Origin: Chloroflexota bacterium
GTDB lineage: Bacteria; Chloroflexota; Limnocylindria; Limnocylindrales; CSP1-4
NCBI GenBank assembly: GCA_005883615.1
Contig: VBEC01000016.1
Coordinates: forward strand, 1 to 64,000
Length of the DNA stretch: 64,000 bases
Reading direction: 5' to 3'
Each line of letters starts with the position of its first letter. Position 1 is the stretch's first letter. Positions 1-8,702 of the stretch are shown here, one piece after another. Under the pieces are notes generated by a model. That model ran no database searches, was not told where the DNA came from, and worked only from the letters and a program-made list of their open reading frames with translations. The position numbers and the translations under genes were made by a program.

Positions 1-1389
1 CCCGACAAATACCGCCGCCTTGGGGCACGCCTTCCGCGTGGAGTCCTGCTCATCGGCCCGCCCGGCACCGGCAAGACCCTTCTGGCACGTGCCGTGGCCG
101 GAGAAGCCGCCGTGCCGTTCTTCAGCATCTCCGCCTCCGAGTTCGTGGAGCTGTTCGTGGGCGTCGGCGCCAGCCGCGTCCGCGATCTGTTCGCCAAGGC
201 CAGGGCGGCAGCCCCGGCGATCGTCTTCGTCGACGAGATCGACGCGGTCGGGCGGCAGCGTGGCGCCGGCCTTGGCGGGGGCAACGACGAGCGCGAGCAG
301 ACCCTCAACCAGCTATTGGTCGAGATGGACGGCTTCGACGACCAGACGAGTGTCATCGTCCTCGCGGCCACCAATCGACCGGACGTTCTCGACCCGGCCT
401 TGCTGCGCCCCGGCCGTTTTGACCGCCAGATCACCGTGGCCTTCCCGGACCGAGCGGGCCGAGAGGCGATCCTGCGAATCCACACTCGTGGGATCCCTCT
501 CGCCGCCTCCGCGGACCTGGAGGCGCTCGCGCGGTCTACGCCTGGCTTCTCAGGAGCGGATCTTGCCAATCTGACCAACGAAGCGGCACTCCGCGCCGCG
601 CGCAAGGATCGCGACGTCGTGACCCAGGAGGACTTCGAGGAGGCGCTCGACTCGATTCAGCTCGGCACGCGGCAACCGGGTCTCACCAACCTCGAAGAGC
701 GTCGCCTGGTCGCGTACCACGAGGGCGGCCATGCGATCGTGGCGCGGCTCACGCCTGGTGCCGATCCCGTGCATCGGGTCACGATCGTCCCGCACGGCCA
801 GGCGCTCGGCGTGACCGAGCAGCGCCCGGATGACGATCGACGCAACTACCCGCGCGACTACCTGATGGGGCGGCTCGCCGTCATGCTGGGCGGCCGCGCG
901 GCCGAGGACCTGGTCTTCGGCCAGCCGACCACGGGAGCGGAGAGCGACCTGAAGGTGGCCACCGGCCTGGCTCGACGGATGGTCGGGCTATGGGGCATGA
1001 CCGACGAGGTTGGCCCCGTGTCCTACGGCGTCGGTGAGACGCAGCCCTTCCTGGGGCGCGAACTGGCGGCGCCACGTGAATACGCCGATGCGACCGCCGA
1101 CCGGATCGACCAGGCGGTCGTCTCGATCATCACGGCCGCACGCGATCGGGCGACCGCGATCATCCGTACGGCCCGTCCGGCTCTCGATGCCCTCGCCGAA
1201 GAGCTGATCGCTCACGAAATGGTCGACAGCCGGCGACTCGATGAGATCCTGTTGCACGCGGGCTTCACCCCGGCGAAGGCCGCCACGAGCGGAGTACCCG
1301 CGGTCGCTGCCAACGCACCTACACCTCCCGCGGCAACCCCCGCCGCGGCGACAGGATCAACTGGAACCGGGCCCGCGGACGCTTCCTGA
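1..1389 (+). CDS. ftsH: ATP-dependent zinc metalloprotease FtsH, 3' part (5' end outside the window)
   Basis: Frame is open from base 1 ([37 protein letters not shown]), Walker A GPPGTGKT, Walker [34 protein letters not shown], zinc motif HEGGH. Confidence 0.97.
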   Translation, partial: PDKYRRLGARLPRGVLLIGPPGTGKTLLARAVAGEAAVPFFSISASEFVELFVGVGASRVRDLFAKARAAAPAIVFVDEIDAVGRQRGAGLGGGNDEREQTLNQLLVEMDGFDDQTSVIVLAATNRPDVLDPALLRPGRFDRQITVAFPDRAGREAILRIHTRGIPLAASADLEALARSTPGFSGADLANLTNEAALRAARKDRDVVTQEDFEEALDSIQLGTRQPGLTNLEERRLVAYHEGGHAIVARLTPGADPVHRVTIVPHGQALGVTEQRPDDDRRNYPRDYLMGRLAVMLGGRAAEDLVFGQPTTGAESDLKVATGLARRMVGLWGMTDEVGPVSYGVGETQPFLGRELAAPREYADATADRIDQAVVSIITAARDRATAIIRTARPALDALAEELIAHEMVDSRRLDEILLHAGFTPAKAATSGVPAVAANAPTPPAATPAAATGSTGTGPADAS

Positions 1390-1405
1390 AGTGCGGGAAG
1401 CGTCC
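1377..1405. terminator. Hairpin overlapping the ftsH stop codon, between convergent genes
   Basis: Perfect 10-bp inverted repeat ggacgcttcc / ggaagcgtcc with 9-nt loop; no clear T-tract. Confidence 0.5.
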
Positions 1406-1422
1406 CTGCGACGCGCCGCTGA

Positions 1423-1791
1423 CTACCGAGCCGCGGCGTCGACGCGACGCTGCTCCTCGACGGTGCGTTCGGCCAGCGGTTCGAACTCGAGTCGTTCGTT
1501 CGGGATCGGTTCGCCGCTCTCGATCGATCGGCCGTACGTGCCAGCCTCGATCCGCGCCTCCGCCCGGGCTACGGCGTCCAACTCGGCTCGAAGATTGGCG
1601 AGGAGAGCGTTCTCGACCATCTCGGTTGCAAGCTCGCTGCCTGCGTCGGATTCGCCTTCCTGCTGGCTTTCGAGATCGCTCTCGGAGCGCACCTCGCCGT
1701 CCAGGTTTCTAAGTGCCGCTTCGATCCGTTGGCGTTGAGCGGCGACGAGCTGGCGGGCTCGACGATCATCCACGGTCAGAACGCTCCTCAT
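1423..1791 (-). CDS. TraR/DksA-like protein lacking the zinc-finger cysteines
   Basis: Acidic coiled-coil region followed by GTYGRSIESGEPIPNERLEFEPLAERTVEEQ, colinear with the DksA/TraR zinc finger GTYGxCxxCGxxIPxxRLxxxPxxxxCxxCQ. Confidence 0.75.
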   Translation of the reverse strand: MRSVLTVDDRRARQLVAAQRQRIEAALRNLDGEVRSESDLESQQEGESDAGSELATEMVENALLANLRAELDAVARAEARIEAGTYGRSIESGEPIPNERLEFEPLAERTVEEQRRVDAAAR

Positions 1792-1918
1792 ACCGCCACT
1801 AGGCCACTGGCTGACCGAGTCCCTGGGTGTGTAGGTTCAGCGAAGACGATACTCCCCGTTCCGATTCGCTCCGTTGGCCCCCAGTAAGGCAGGGTCCGTG
1901 GCCCTCGACGCACCGACA

Positions 1919-2095
1919 TCACGTCCGCTGTGAACTGCCGGAGTACAGCTGGGCAGACATGGGCGCGAATGGCCGGCGACTGAAGATCGCCTCGACCGGC
2001 AAATCGAAATGCTCTGCCGCACGGAGGGCCAGGTCGAGGCTGGGGTTGTACTCGCCGCGCTCGAGGTAGCCGGGTACACCGCTCGCCAGGCTCAC
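1919..2095 (-). pseudogene. Truncated XRE-type HTH regulator remnant (C-terminal half only)
   Basis: Own translation from GTG 2095: VSLASGVPGYLERGEYNPSLDLALRAAEHFDLPVEAIFSRRPFAPMSAQLYSGSSQRT*. YLERGEYNPSLDLALRAAEHFDLPVEAIF matches helices 4-5 of HTH_3 proteins; the recognition-helix half is absent. Confidence 0.6.
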
Positions 2096-2100
2096 GCAAC

Positions 2101-2126
2101 AGGAGGCTGCGCGTCGGCAGCCTCCT
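2101..2126 (-). terminator. Terminator-like hairpin downstream of the ArsR-SRPBCC operon
   Basis: aggaggctgc-gcgtcg-gcagcctcct, perfect 10-bp stem, 33 nt after the stop of the SRPBCC gene. Confidence 0.6.
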
Positions 2127-2158
2127 GCTCAAGCTCCGGCCGAAAAAGGGTTTCCGAG

Positions 2159-2659
2159 TCAGCCCTTTGCCAGCTCGGCTGCGAGGCGATCCCAGGTCTG
2201 GATCGCGCCGCGGACCATACCCGTCGCCAGGGCGCCTTCGATGGCCTCGACCGACCCGAAGTGGCCGACTGACACGACCTTCGTCTTGCCTCCGAGCTCC
2301 TCGAAGGTGAAGGTCTCGGGTCCACCCTGCGGCCCGATGCCCTCCACGTCGAACATGAAGGTCCACTTGTACCGCTCTGGCGGCTTGACCTCCAGGTACT
2401 CCCCGTAGAACGTCACGTCGTCGCGATCGGCGGCGCGACTGATGTATCGCCAGCGGCCACCGGGCCGGACGTCCATCTCGACGACGGTGGTCGTCGTGCC
2501 ATGGGGGCCCCACCAGCGGGGGACGCTCTCCGGATCGGTGAAGGCCTTCCAAACCCTGCCCCGAGGGGCGTCGAAGGTTCGCTCGAAGACGAGGTCCGTG
2601 CCGTGCTGGTAGACCGCCGTCGTCTCGTTGCTACCCCGGTCGGTTCGCGTTGCGGTCAT
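2159..2659 (-). CDS. SRPBCC / AHSA1 family protein
   Basis: ERTFDAPRGRVWKAFTDPESVPRWWGPHG...VRPGGRWRY, typical AHSA1 pattern; start at MTATRTDRG overlaps the ArsR stop. Confidence 0.88.
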   Translation of the reverse strand: MTATRTDRGSNETTAVYQHGTDLVFERTFDAPRGRVWKAFTDPESVPRWWGPHGTTTTVVEMDVRPGGRWRYISRAADRDDVTFYGEYLEVKPPERYKWTFMFDVEGIGPQGGPETFTFEELGGKTKVVSVGHFGSVEAIEGALATGMVRGAIQTWDRLAAELAKG

Positions 2660-3009
2660 TCGTCGACTCCTTTCCCATGCTCCTGCCAGTCCTGTAGCTC
2701 GCGGAGATACACGTCCATCCGTTCGAAGCTCTCCTCCCAATGTCGCCGGTATTGGCCGACCCAGTCCGCGACGGTGCGGAGCGGCTCAGGCTGCAGCCGG
2801 CAGGGGCGCCATTGCGCCTGACGACCCTGTTCGATGAGACCGGCCCGCTGCAGCACCTTGAGGTGCTTCGAGATTCCGGGCAGGCTCATGTCGAACGGCG
2901 CCGCGAGCTCTGTGACCGTCGCCTCACCGCGGGCGAGGCGGGCAAGGATGGCCCTTCTCGTCGGATCGGCGAGGGCGGCGAACGTGATGCTCAGTGGATC
3001 GGCTTCCAT
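2656..3009 (-). CDS. ArsR-family winged-helix transcriptional regulator
   Basis: FAALADPTRRAILARLARGEATVTELAAPFDMSLPGISKHLKVLQRAGLI. Confidence 0.93.
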   Translation of the reverse strand: MEADPLSITFAALADPTRRAILARLARGEATVTELAAPFDMSLPGISKHLKVLQRAGLIEQGRQAQWRPCRLQPEPLRTVADWVGQYRRHWEESFERMDVYLRELQDWQEHGKGVDE

Positions 3010-3026
3010 GCCTCATTTCACTTTGT

Positions 3027-3038
3027 GGTTAATTAACC
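3027..3038. promoter_or_regulatory. Probable ArsR operator, perfect palindrome ggttaattaacc
   Basis: 12-bp perfect palindrome between the -10 element and the ATG of the ArsR gene. Confidence 0.6.
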
Positions 3039-3045
3039 TAGAGGC

Positions 3046-3073
3046 ATAGTACAGGCTGTTCGCGAGTTGTCAA
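3046..3073 (-). promoter_or_regulatory. Sigma70-like promoter of the ArsR-SRPBCC operon
   Basis: Minus strand TTGACA (3073-3068), 16-nt spacer, TACTAT (3051-3046). Confidence 0.65.
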
Positions 3074-3194
3074 GGCGGTTTTCGAAGTCGACGTAGTGGG
3101 CCAGGTCCATGTCGGGCTCCCGGCCCACGATGCTTTTCCCAGGCGGAGGCACCACGGCGTACGCTCCTCGTGTGCTGATGACGAGGCTTCTCGT

Positions 3195-3845
3195 GTGAAC
3201 CGCCAGCGCGGCCCCGGCCCCGACTCCGCGGCGATCCACGCGCTCCGTTCGGCCGACCCGGTGATGGCCCGCCTGATCGATCGCCTCGAGCCCATCGATC
3301 TCGCGACCTGGCGCGCGCGCTGGTCACTGGATAGCTTCGGTTCGCTCGCCCGCTCGATCGTCGGCCAGCAGATTGCGACTCCTGCGGCCACGGCGATCTT
3401 CGGGCGTCTGCGGGATTTCATCGGCGACCGCGAGCCGGCTGTCGCCATCGCCGGTGGATCCGATGCCGAGCTCCGCGCGGTTGGCCTGTCGGCCGCCAAG
3501 GCTGCGTCGCTGCGGGACCTGGCGGTGCGCACACTCGACGGTCGCCTCAATCTTGACGGGCTGGGCGAGCTGACAGACGACGAGGCACATGCTCAGCTGA
3601 CCGCGGTTCGTGGGATCGGTTCCTGGACCGCAGACATGTTCCTGCTGGGTCAGCTGGGTCGCCCGGATGTGCTGCCGGCGGCGGATCTCGGTATTCGCCG
3701 CGCCGTCCAGGCTGCCTACGGGCTCGACTCGATGCCGAGCGAAACGGAGGTCCGCCACATTGGAGAGGCCTGGCGGCCCAATCGATCGCTCGCGACCGCC
3801 TACCTGTACAGCTCGCTCTGGTCGCGAGGCCCAACCCGGGATTGA
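3195..3845 (+). CDS. DNA-3-methyladenine glycosylase, AlkA-like HhH-GPD protein
   Basis: FGSLARSIVGQQIATPAATAIFGRL...LTAVRGIGSWTADMFLL; GTG start assumed at 3195. Confidence 0.88.
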   Translation: MNRQRGPGPDSAAIHALRSADPVMARLIDRLEPIDLATWRARWSLDSFGSLARSIVGQQIATPAATAIFGRLRDFIGDREPAVAIAGGSDAELRAVGLSAAKAASLRDLAVRTLDGRLNLDGLGELTDDEAHAQLTAVRGIGSWTADMFLLGQLGRPDVLPAADLGIRRAVQAAYGLDSMPSETEVRHIGEAWRPNRSLATAYLYSSLWSRGPTRD

Positions 3846-3911
3846 CCCCGGGTCGGGCGAAGCGCCGACCCGGCGTTTGCGCGCTCGAGAGTCGTCGGGC
3901 ATCCTCGCGGC

Positions 3912-5075
3912 ATGAATGTACCCAGGGGATGGCGCCCCGTGGCGCTGGCTGCCGCGCTCGTCGGAGCCGGCATCTCGGCGTATCTGTTGGTCGAATATGG
4001 GACCGGCCAGAGCGGCTTTTGCGCAACCGGCTCGGGTTGCGACGAGGTGCGCGCCAGCGCCTTTGCTTATCCGTTCGGCATTCCGATGCCCCTGTTCGGT
4101 CTCGCCTTCTACCTGGCGGCTGCGGGGATCGCGTGGCGCTCGCTTGAACCGGCGCACCTCCTTGGCATGTCGCCCCGCGTGGCCCTGGCTGCGCTTGCGC
4201 TGGCTGGATTGGCTGTCTCGATCGTCCTTACTTCGATCGAGGCGTTTGTCATCCACGCCTTCTGCACCTGGTGTCTGGGCCAGGCAATCGCGAGCCTCGT
4301 CCTCGCGATTTCGTCGGCCATTGGCCTCGCACGCCAAGAGCCATCAGGGCTGGTAAACCGCGACATCTCGCGCCACGCGAAACGGGTCGCGGTCCGCGAG
4401 GCTGCCCGCCAGCTCGACGCACAGAAGAGGGGACTGCGTCGGGAGGCGTTTCTCGTATCGGGCTTCATGGCGATCCTCGTCGCGACCCTCCTCGTTGGCG
4501 GCGCGCTTGGCCGCGGTGCGCCGGGGCCCACCGAAAATGCAGGCGCGAACACCACCGCGAGGCTTGCCCCGGCCTCGGCCCCCCGCACCGGGACTGGGCC
4601 GGTGACGGTGGTCGAGTTTGCCGACTACCAGTGTCCTGCCTGCCAGGCGGTGGCCCCCGAGCTCCAGCAGTTGGTGACCGACGGCAGCATCACTCTCGTG
4701 TACCGCTACTTCCCGCTCCCCCAGCACTCGCTCGCCGTGCTCGCGGCACGGGCCGCGCAGGCAGCCTCGCTGCAGGGCGAGTTCTGGCCGATGCACGACC
4801 TGCTGTTCTCCACGCATGCAGCCTGGGAAAACGTGTCGAGTGACGAGGCGCGAGCCTACTTCGGTGGACTGGCATCCCAGGCTGGTCTGAACCTGCAGCG
4901 CTGGCAGGCGGACCTCACGTCGCCCGCCGTCGCTGAGGCGGTCTCGTCCGATGCTGCGGCTGCCAAGGCGCTGGGGCTCCCTGGAACGCCCTCGATCTTC
5001 ATCAACGGGACGTACTACCAGGACGGACTGAGCCTCGGCCAGCTTCGCTCAGCTGTTGCCGCCGCGAACGCTTGA
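3912..5075 (+). CDS. Vitamin K epoxide reductase (VKOR) fused to DsbA-like thioredoxin domain
   Basis: N-terminal multi-TM domain with loop cysteines (FCATGSGCDEV) and CTWC; C-terminal VVEFADYQCPACQAVAPELQQL. Confidence 0.92.
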   Translation: MNVPRGWRPVALAAALVGAGISAYLLVEYGTGQSGFCATGSGCDEVRASAFAYPFGIPMPLFGLAFYLAAAGIAWRSLEPAHLLGMSPRVALAALALAGLAVSIVLTSIEAFVIHAFCTWCLGQAIASLVLAISSAIGLARQEPSGLVNRDISRHAKRVAVREAARQLDAQKRGLRREAFLVSGFMAILVATLLVGGALGRGAPGPTENAGANTTARLAPASAPRTGTGPVTVVEFADYQCPACQAVAPELQQLVTDGSITLVYRYFPLPQHSLAVLAARAAQAASLQGEFWPMHDLLFSTHAAWENVSSDEARAYFGGLASQAGLNLQRWQADLTSPAVAEAVSSDAAAAKALGLPGTPSIFINGTYYQDGLSLGQLRSAVAAANA

Positions 5076-5105
5076 TCCGAGCACGATCGATCTGAGTTCG
5101 AGGGA

Positions 5106-5705
5106 CTAGGGCAGCCGCCGCCGCGCAGTGCGCCCCACGGTGCGCCGCGCGGTGCGTCGCGAAGGCTGGCGTCGCACGGTGCGTCGCGAAGGCTGGCGAT
5201 CGCCCGCCGGCTCGAGCTCCCGGAACGGCTGCGAAAGGAGCAGCTTGCGCAGGAGCTCCGCGAGCCTCTCGCGCTCGTCTGCATCCAGGCCGACAAGTAA
5301 CCGCTGCTCGTTTTCGAGGTGATCAACAGCTGCGGCATCGACCAGCTCGCGGCCTCGATCGGTCAGAGCGACCAGGCGACCGCGGCGGTCATCCGGGTCG
5401 GGCAGCCGCTCGACGAGGCCCATCTCCTCCAGCTGATCGAGGCGATTCGTCATCGCGCCGGACGACAGGATCACCCTGTTGAACAACGTAGTGGGGTTCA
5501 TCCGGTACGGCGGCCCGGCACGGCGCAGCGCGGCCAGGACGAGGTACTCGCCGAACGAGATCCCGTAAGACGCGAACACCCGTGCGAAGCTCGCGTTCTG
5601 GAGCAGCCCCAGCCGCGTGATTCGCTGGAGTGTGTGGGTCGGCGACACGTCGAGATCTGGCCGAACCCGATTCCACTCCGCGACGATCCGGTCGATCTCG
5701 TCCAT
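5106..5705 (-). CDS. MarR-family transcriptional regulator with Arg-rich repetitive C-terminus
   Basis: GISFGEYLVLAALRRAGPPYRMNPTTLFNRVILSSGAMTNRLDQLEEMGLVERLPDPDDRRGRLVALTDRGRELV; tail RQPSRRTVRRQPSRRTARRTVGRTARRRLP. Confidence 0.9.
   Translation of the reverse strand: MDEIDRIVAEWNRVRPDLDVSPTHTLQRITRLGLLQNASFARVFASYGISFGEYLVLAALRRAGPPYRMNPTTLFNRVILSSGAMTNRLDQLEEMGLVERLPDPDDRRGRLVALTDRGRELVDAAAVDHLENEQRLLVGLDADERERLAELLRKLLLSQPFRELEPAGDRQPSRRTVRRQPSRRTARRTVGRTARRRLP
5151..5198. repeat. 27-nt period tandem repeat encoding the 9-aa repeats of the MarR tail
   Basis: ggtgcgtcgcgaaggctggcg occurs at 5151-5171 and 5178-5198. Confidence 0.85.
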
Positions 5706-5789
5706 GGCCTCGATATTACTCGATGTCGAGACTCTTGACGCTGACTCTTCTTGCTTGACCATGGTGGCCGGCGTCTCGGCTATCCGAGA

Positions 5790-6236
5790 TCACGAGCGCG
5801 CGATCGACGTCTCCAGCTTCTCGACCTTGTCGAGGAGCGCGTTGATGGCATCGTCCTGCACGCGGAGATGCGCCTGGATCTGCTCGGCTTCGTGGAAGGT
5901 CGCCTCGGCATCCTTGTAGGTCATGGCGGCGCGCTTGTCCGAGACGCGGGCAAGGATGTTCTGGCCGACCATGATGACCGAGAGCATCACGAGCTGGATG
6001 AAGGTCTGACTCACCCACTGGACCAATGTGAGCAATCCGCCCGCGACCGCCTGGGGAAGAACGACCAGCGCGAGACCGGCGAAGGCATAGGCGCACCACA
6101 TCGTGCCGACGGCGGTGGTCAGCGCCAGTGCGATCCTGCCGTTGACGCCGACGTGCTCCGCCCGAGTTGTGGGAGGTCTGATCTTGCTGTGCTCCGCGAT
6201 CCGCGGGTGCGGCTTGTGCTCGAAATTGACGCGCAT
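5790..6236 (-). CDS. Small DUF1003-like membrane protein with C-terminal coiled coil
   Basis: Two TM segments and FIQLVMLSVIMVGQNILARVSDKRAAMTYKDAEATFHEAEQI; strong SD (ggagg) before ATG 6236. Confidence 0.6.
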   Translation of the reverse strand: MRVNFEHKPHPRIAEHSKIRPPTTRAEHVGVNGRIALALTTAVGTMWCAYAFAGLALVVLPQAVAGGLLTLVQWVSQTFIQLVMLSVIMVGQNILARVSDKRAAMTYKDAEATFHEAEQIQAHLRVQDDAINALLDKVEKLETSIARS

Positions 6237-6325
6237 GCTGACCTCCGGGAGAAGAGCGATCGATATCGGCCGGGACCGCGCCAAACTCGACGGCGGCCAT
6301 CCGTAATTAGACCGATTTTCCTATC

Positions 6326-6344
6326 GCCACCAAAAATTGGTGGC
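6326..6344. promoter_or_regulatory. Inverted repeat between divergent genes (putative operator)
   Basis: gccaccaa-aaa-ttggtggc, perfect 8-bp arms in an AT-rich spacer. Confidence 0.45.
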
Positions 6345-6376
6345 CTAAGCTTGCGGAACCCGGATCGAGGGGAAGG

Positions 6377-7105
6377 GTGAAGAATCCGCCACGCCTCGTT
6401 TGCATTCCGTCCGCGGACGGCGAGTTCGCCGCGCATGCTCGCGCGCTCCTCGATGAGGTCGCGCTCGGGCCTGACCGCGAGGACGAGGCTCGCGAACGTC
6501 TCGAACGACTGATTCGGCGGCGCTTTCCAACCTCCGTCGTTCGGGCTCGCGATCCGCTGGCTACGGTGGGCCTCGAGGAATCGCCCGTCTGGTACGTGAC
6601 GCGCTCGCCGTATCGCTCACGGCTCGCCGCGAGCGTTGAGATCGCCGCCCCGCAGGAGTTCGTGTTCGATCTCTACGTCGAGCCCACGAGAATCCCCGAA
6701 TGGCAGACGGCTATCAACGTGACCCCGCTCCAATCGCACCCGGACCTCATCGGGAACGAGTACCTGGCGCGCTACAAGGTCGTCGGCGCGATCGTGCAGG
6801 GTCGGTTCAGGATCGTCGATGCCGAGCGCCCGACATATTTGCGTGTCGAGGCGCAGGCCCCCGGGATGCGCCTCTGGTATGCGACAACCTTCACGCGCAC
6901 GAGTACCGGCACGAGGCTGGACGTGGACGGTGATTACGACGTTCCCCCGAACTCGCTGGCCCAGCTTGCGGACCGCCTCTTCGTCGAGCGAGCTGTGCAG
7001 CGCGATGTCGATCATGCGCACGCAAACCTGAAGGCCCTCTGTGAAGGCCTCGCCCGATCGCCCGAGGCGGCGGACGTCTCGATCGGCACCGTGGTCGCCG
7101 GCTGA
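6377..7105 (+). CDS. SRPBCC family protein (polyketide cyclase/dehydrase-like)
   Basis: RLAASVEIAAPQEFVFDLYVEPTRIPEWQTAINVT...TRLDVDGDYDVPPNSLAQLADRLFVERAVQRDV. Confidence 0.75.
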   Translation: MKNPPRLVCIPSADGEFAAHARALLDEVALGPDREDEARERLERLIRRRFPTSVVRARDPLATVGLEESPVWYVTRSPYRSRLAASVEIAAPQEFVFDLYVEPTRIPEWQTAINVTPLQSHPDLIGNEYLARYKVVGAIVQGRFRIVDAERPTYLRVEAQAPGMRLWYATTFTRTSTGTRLDVDGDYDVPPNSLAQLADRLFVERAVQRDVDHAHANLKALCEGLARSPEAADVSIGTVVAG

Positions 7106-7267
7106 CCGCGGCGGGCTGGTACCACCGAACAGCGCCTTTCCAGGGACTACCCGATCCGCCCTGAGGTGCTCGGGCCCGGTTCGGCCGAACTCATCGAGGG
7201 TTCGAGCCCTCGCGCCTCGAGCGCGCGGACTCGTCGGCTGTAGGTCGGCAGCGCCGGCGCGCGGTCG

Positions 7268-7990
7268 CTACGGAGATGGCTCAACGAAGTCGTTGGTGGC
7301 CGCCCCTCCCTGGTTCGTGATCGCGTACAGCACCGCGATGCCGATGTAGAAGGCCAGCGCGAGCAGCGGCAGCAGCGCAGCCAGCGGGATCGCGACCGCG
7401 TAGACCAGCGGGCCGATCGATCCCCGGCGCAGCTCCTGCCGGGCATGCCTGGCGTCGAACGGTGGTTCCAGCAACTCGGGATGTCGGATGAGGTGGCGCC
7501 ACATGAACGTCCATGGCAGTGCGGTTGCGAGCGACAGCAGGCCGTATACGACCGCAGCCGTCGACGCGGCCGCGCCACCTTCGGCGACGTACGCGGCGAG
7601 CAAGGCGGTCGGGAAGGGGAGCGTCGCGACACCGAGAAGCAACATCAGGTTGAGCCAGTGCAGGGTGCTGTCGAACCGGTGTACGCGGTCCACGAACGAA
7701 CGGTGATTGAGCCAGATGATGCCGATCGTGAGAAAGGCGGCCAGATACGCGAGATAGGAAGGCCAGCGTTCAGCTAGTGCCTGGAGGAGGCCACCCGCCT
7801 TCGCCGCGTCATCCGGGCTCGGGACCTTGAGATCAAGGACGAGCAGCGTGATCGCGATGGCCATCACACCGTCGCTGAACGCTTCCACGCGCCCTGTCTG
7901 AGAGAGACGCATGCCTTCGCGCTGAGGAGTCATGCCCAGATTGCCGGGAGGCGCGGGCGCATGCGAGCTCGGTTCAATGAAGGCGTCCAC
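7268..7990 (-). CDS. TMEM175-family (DUF1211) potassium-channel-like membrane protein
   Basis: TGRVEAFSDGVMAIAITLLVLDLKVP with FSD motif and about six TM segments; FLTIGIIWLNHRSFV. Confidence 0.88.
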   Translation of the reverse strand: MDAFIEPSSHAPAPPGNLGMTPQREGMRLSQTGRVEAFSDGVMAIAITLLVLDLKVPSPDDAAKAGGLLQALAERWPSYLAYLAAFLTIGIIWLNHRSFVDRVHRFDSTLHWLNLMLLLGVATLPFPTALLAAYVAEGGAAASTAAVVYGLLSLATALPWTFMWRHLIRHPELLEPPFDARHARQELRRGSIGPLVYAVAIPLAALLPLLALAFYIGIAVLYAITNQGGAATNDFVEPSP

Positions 7991-8186
7991 AGTGTTCCCC
8001 TTTGAATTGCACCCAAGAATCGCATGTCAGCGGCCGATTGGCCGGGTACACTGCTCCTCGACCCGACGCCGGGTGCGTCGGGCGCACACCTGGACACGGA
8101 CTGGACTGGGCTGGCCACATGCAGCGTCCGTCCCTGGGGGCCAGGCATTGGCAGTTGCCATCGGAACTCTGAGGAGGGTTGTTTCT

Positions 8187-8657
8187 ATGCGCCCAGGTCG
8201 ACGCACCCTGGCATCCGCAGTCCTGGCCACCTCGTTCCTGCTCGTCACCGCATCGGGCGTCTTTGCCCATGAGTGCTACAACGCGAGCGCATCGCCGCAG
8301 GGGAACCTGATGAAGGCCGCCAACACGAACGGCAATTGGACTCTCGCTCTCGACGTTCGAGAGGTCATCGCGACGGGCAGCTCTGGCTTCGTTAGCGGAC
8401 TCCCGGTCCTGAATGCGTGCCAGCAGACCGTGTTCCTTGCCTCCTGGCAGACGACCGGGTTCCCGCTCGTGTTCACGGTTGGTGGTGGCAACAACATGGC
8501 CAACGGCCAGGGCAACACCATCGCCGAGAACAACCTCAACATGGCCACCGGCCTCGGATCGAACAACCGGGGCATCGACCACTTCGGGGATACCGGGCAG
8601 GCCCTCTTCGCCGCTGTCAACACCGCTTACGGCGCGGCCTTCGCGGCAGCCTGCTAG
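8187..8657 (+). CDS. Small secreted protein of unknown function
   Basis: SD gaggagg, signal peptide MRPGRRTLASAVLATSFLLVTASGVFAHE, Gly/Asn-rich body with three cysteines. Confidence 0.75.
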   Translation: MRPGRRTLASAVLATSFLLVTASGVFAHECYNASASPQGNLMKAANTNGNWTLALDVREVIATGSSGFVSGLPVLNACQQTVFLASWQTTGFPLVFTVGGGNNMANGQGNTIAENNLNMATGLGSNNRGIDHFGDTGQALFAAVNTAYGAAFAAAC

Positions 8658-8671
8658 CGTCCGCTTTGAGA

Positions 8672-8700
8672 GGCCCGCCGGGATACCCGGCGGGCCTTTC
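8672..8700 (+). terminator. Rho-independent terminator
   Basis: ggcccgccggg-ata-cccggcgggcc followed by tttccctt; perfect 11-bp stem. Confidence 0.9.
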
Positions 8701-8702
8701 CC

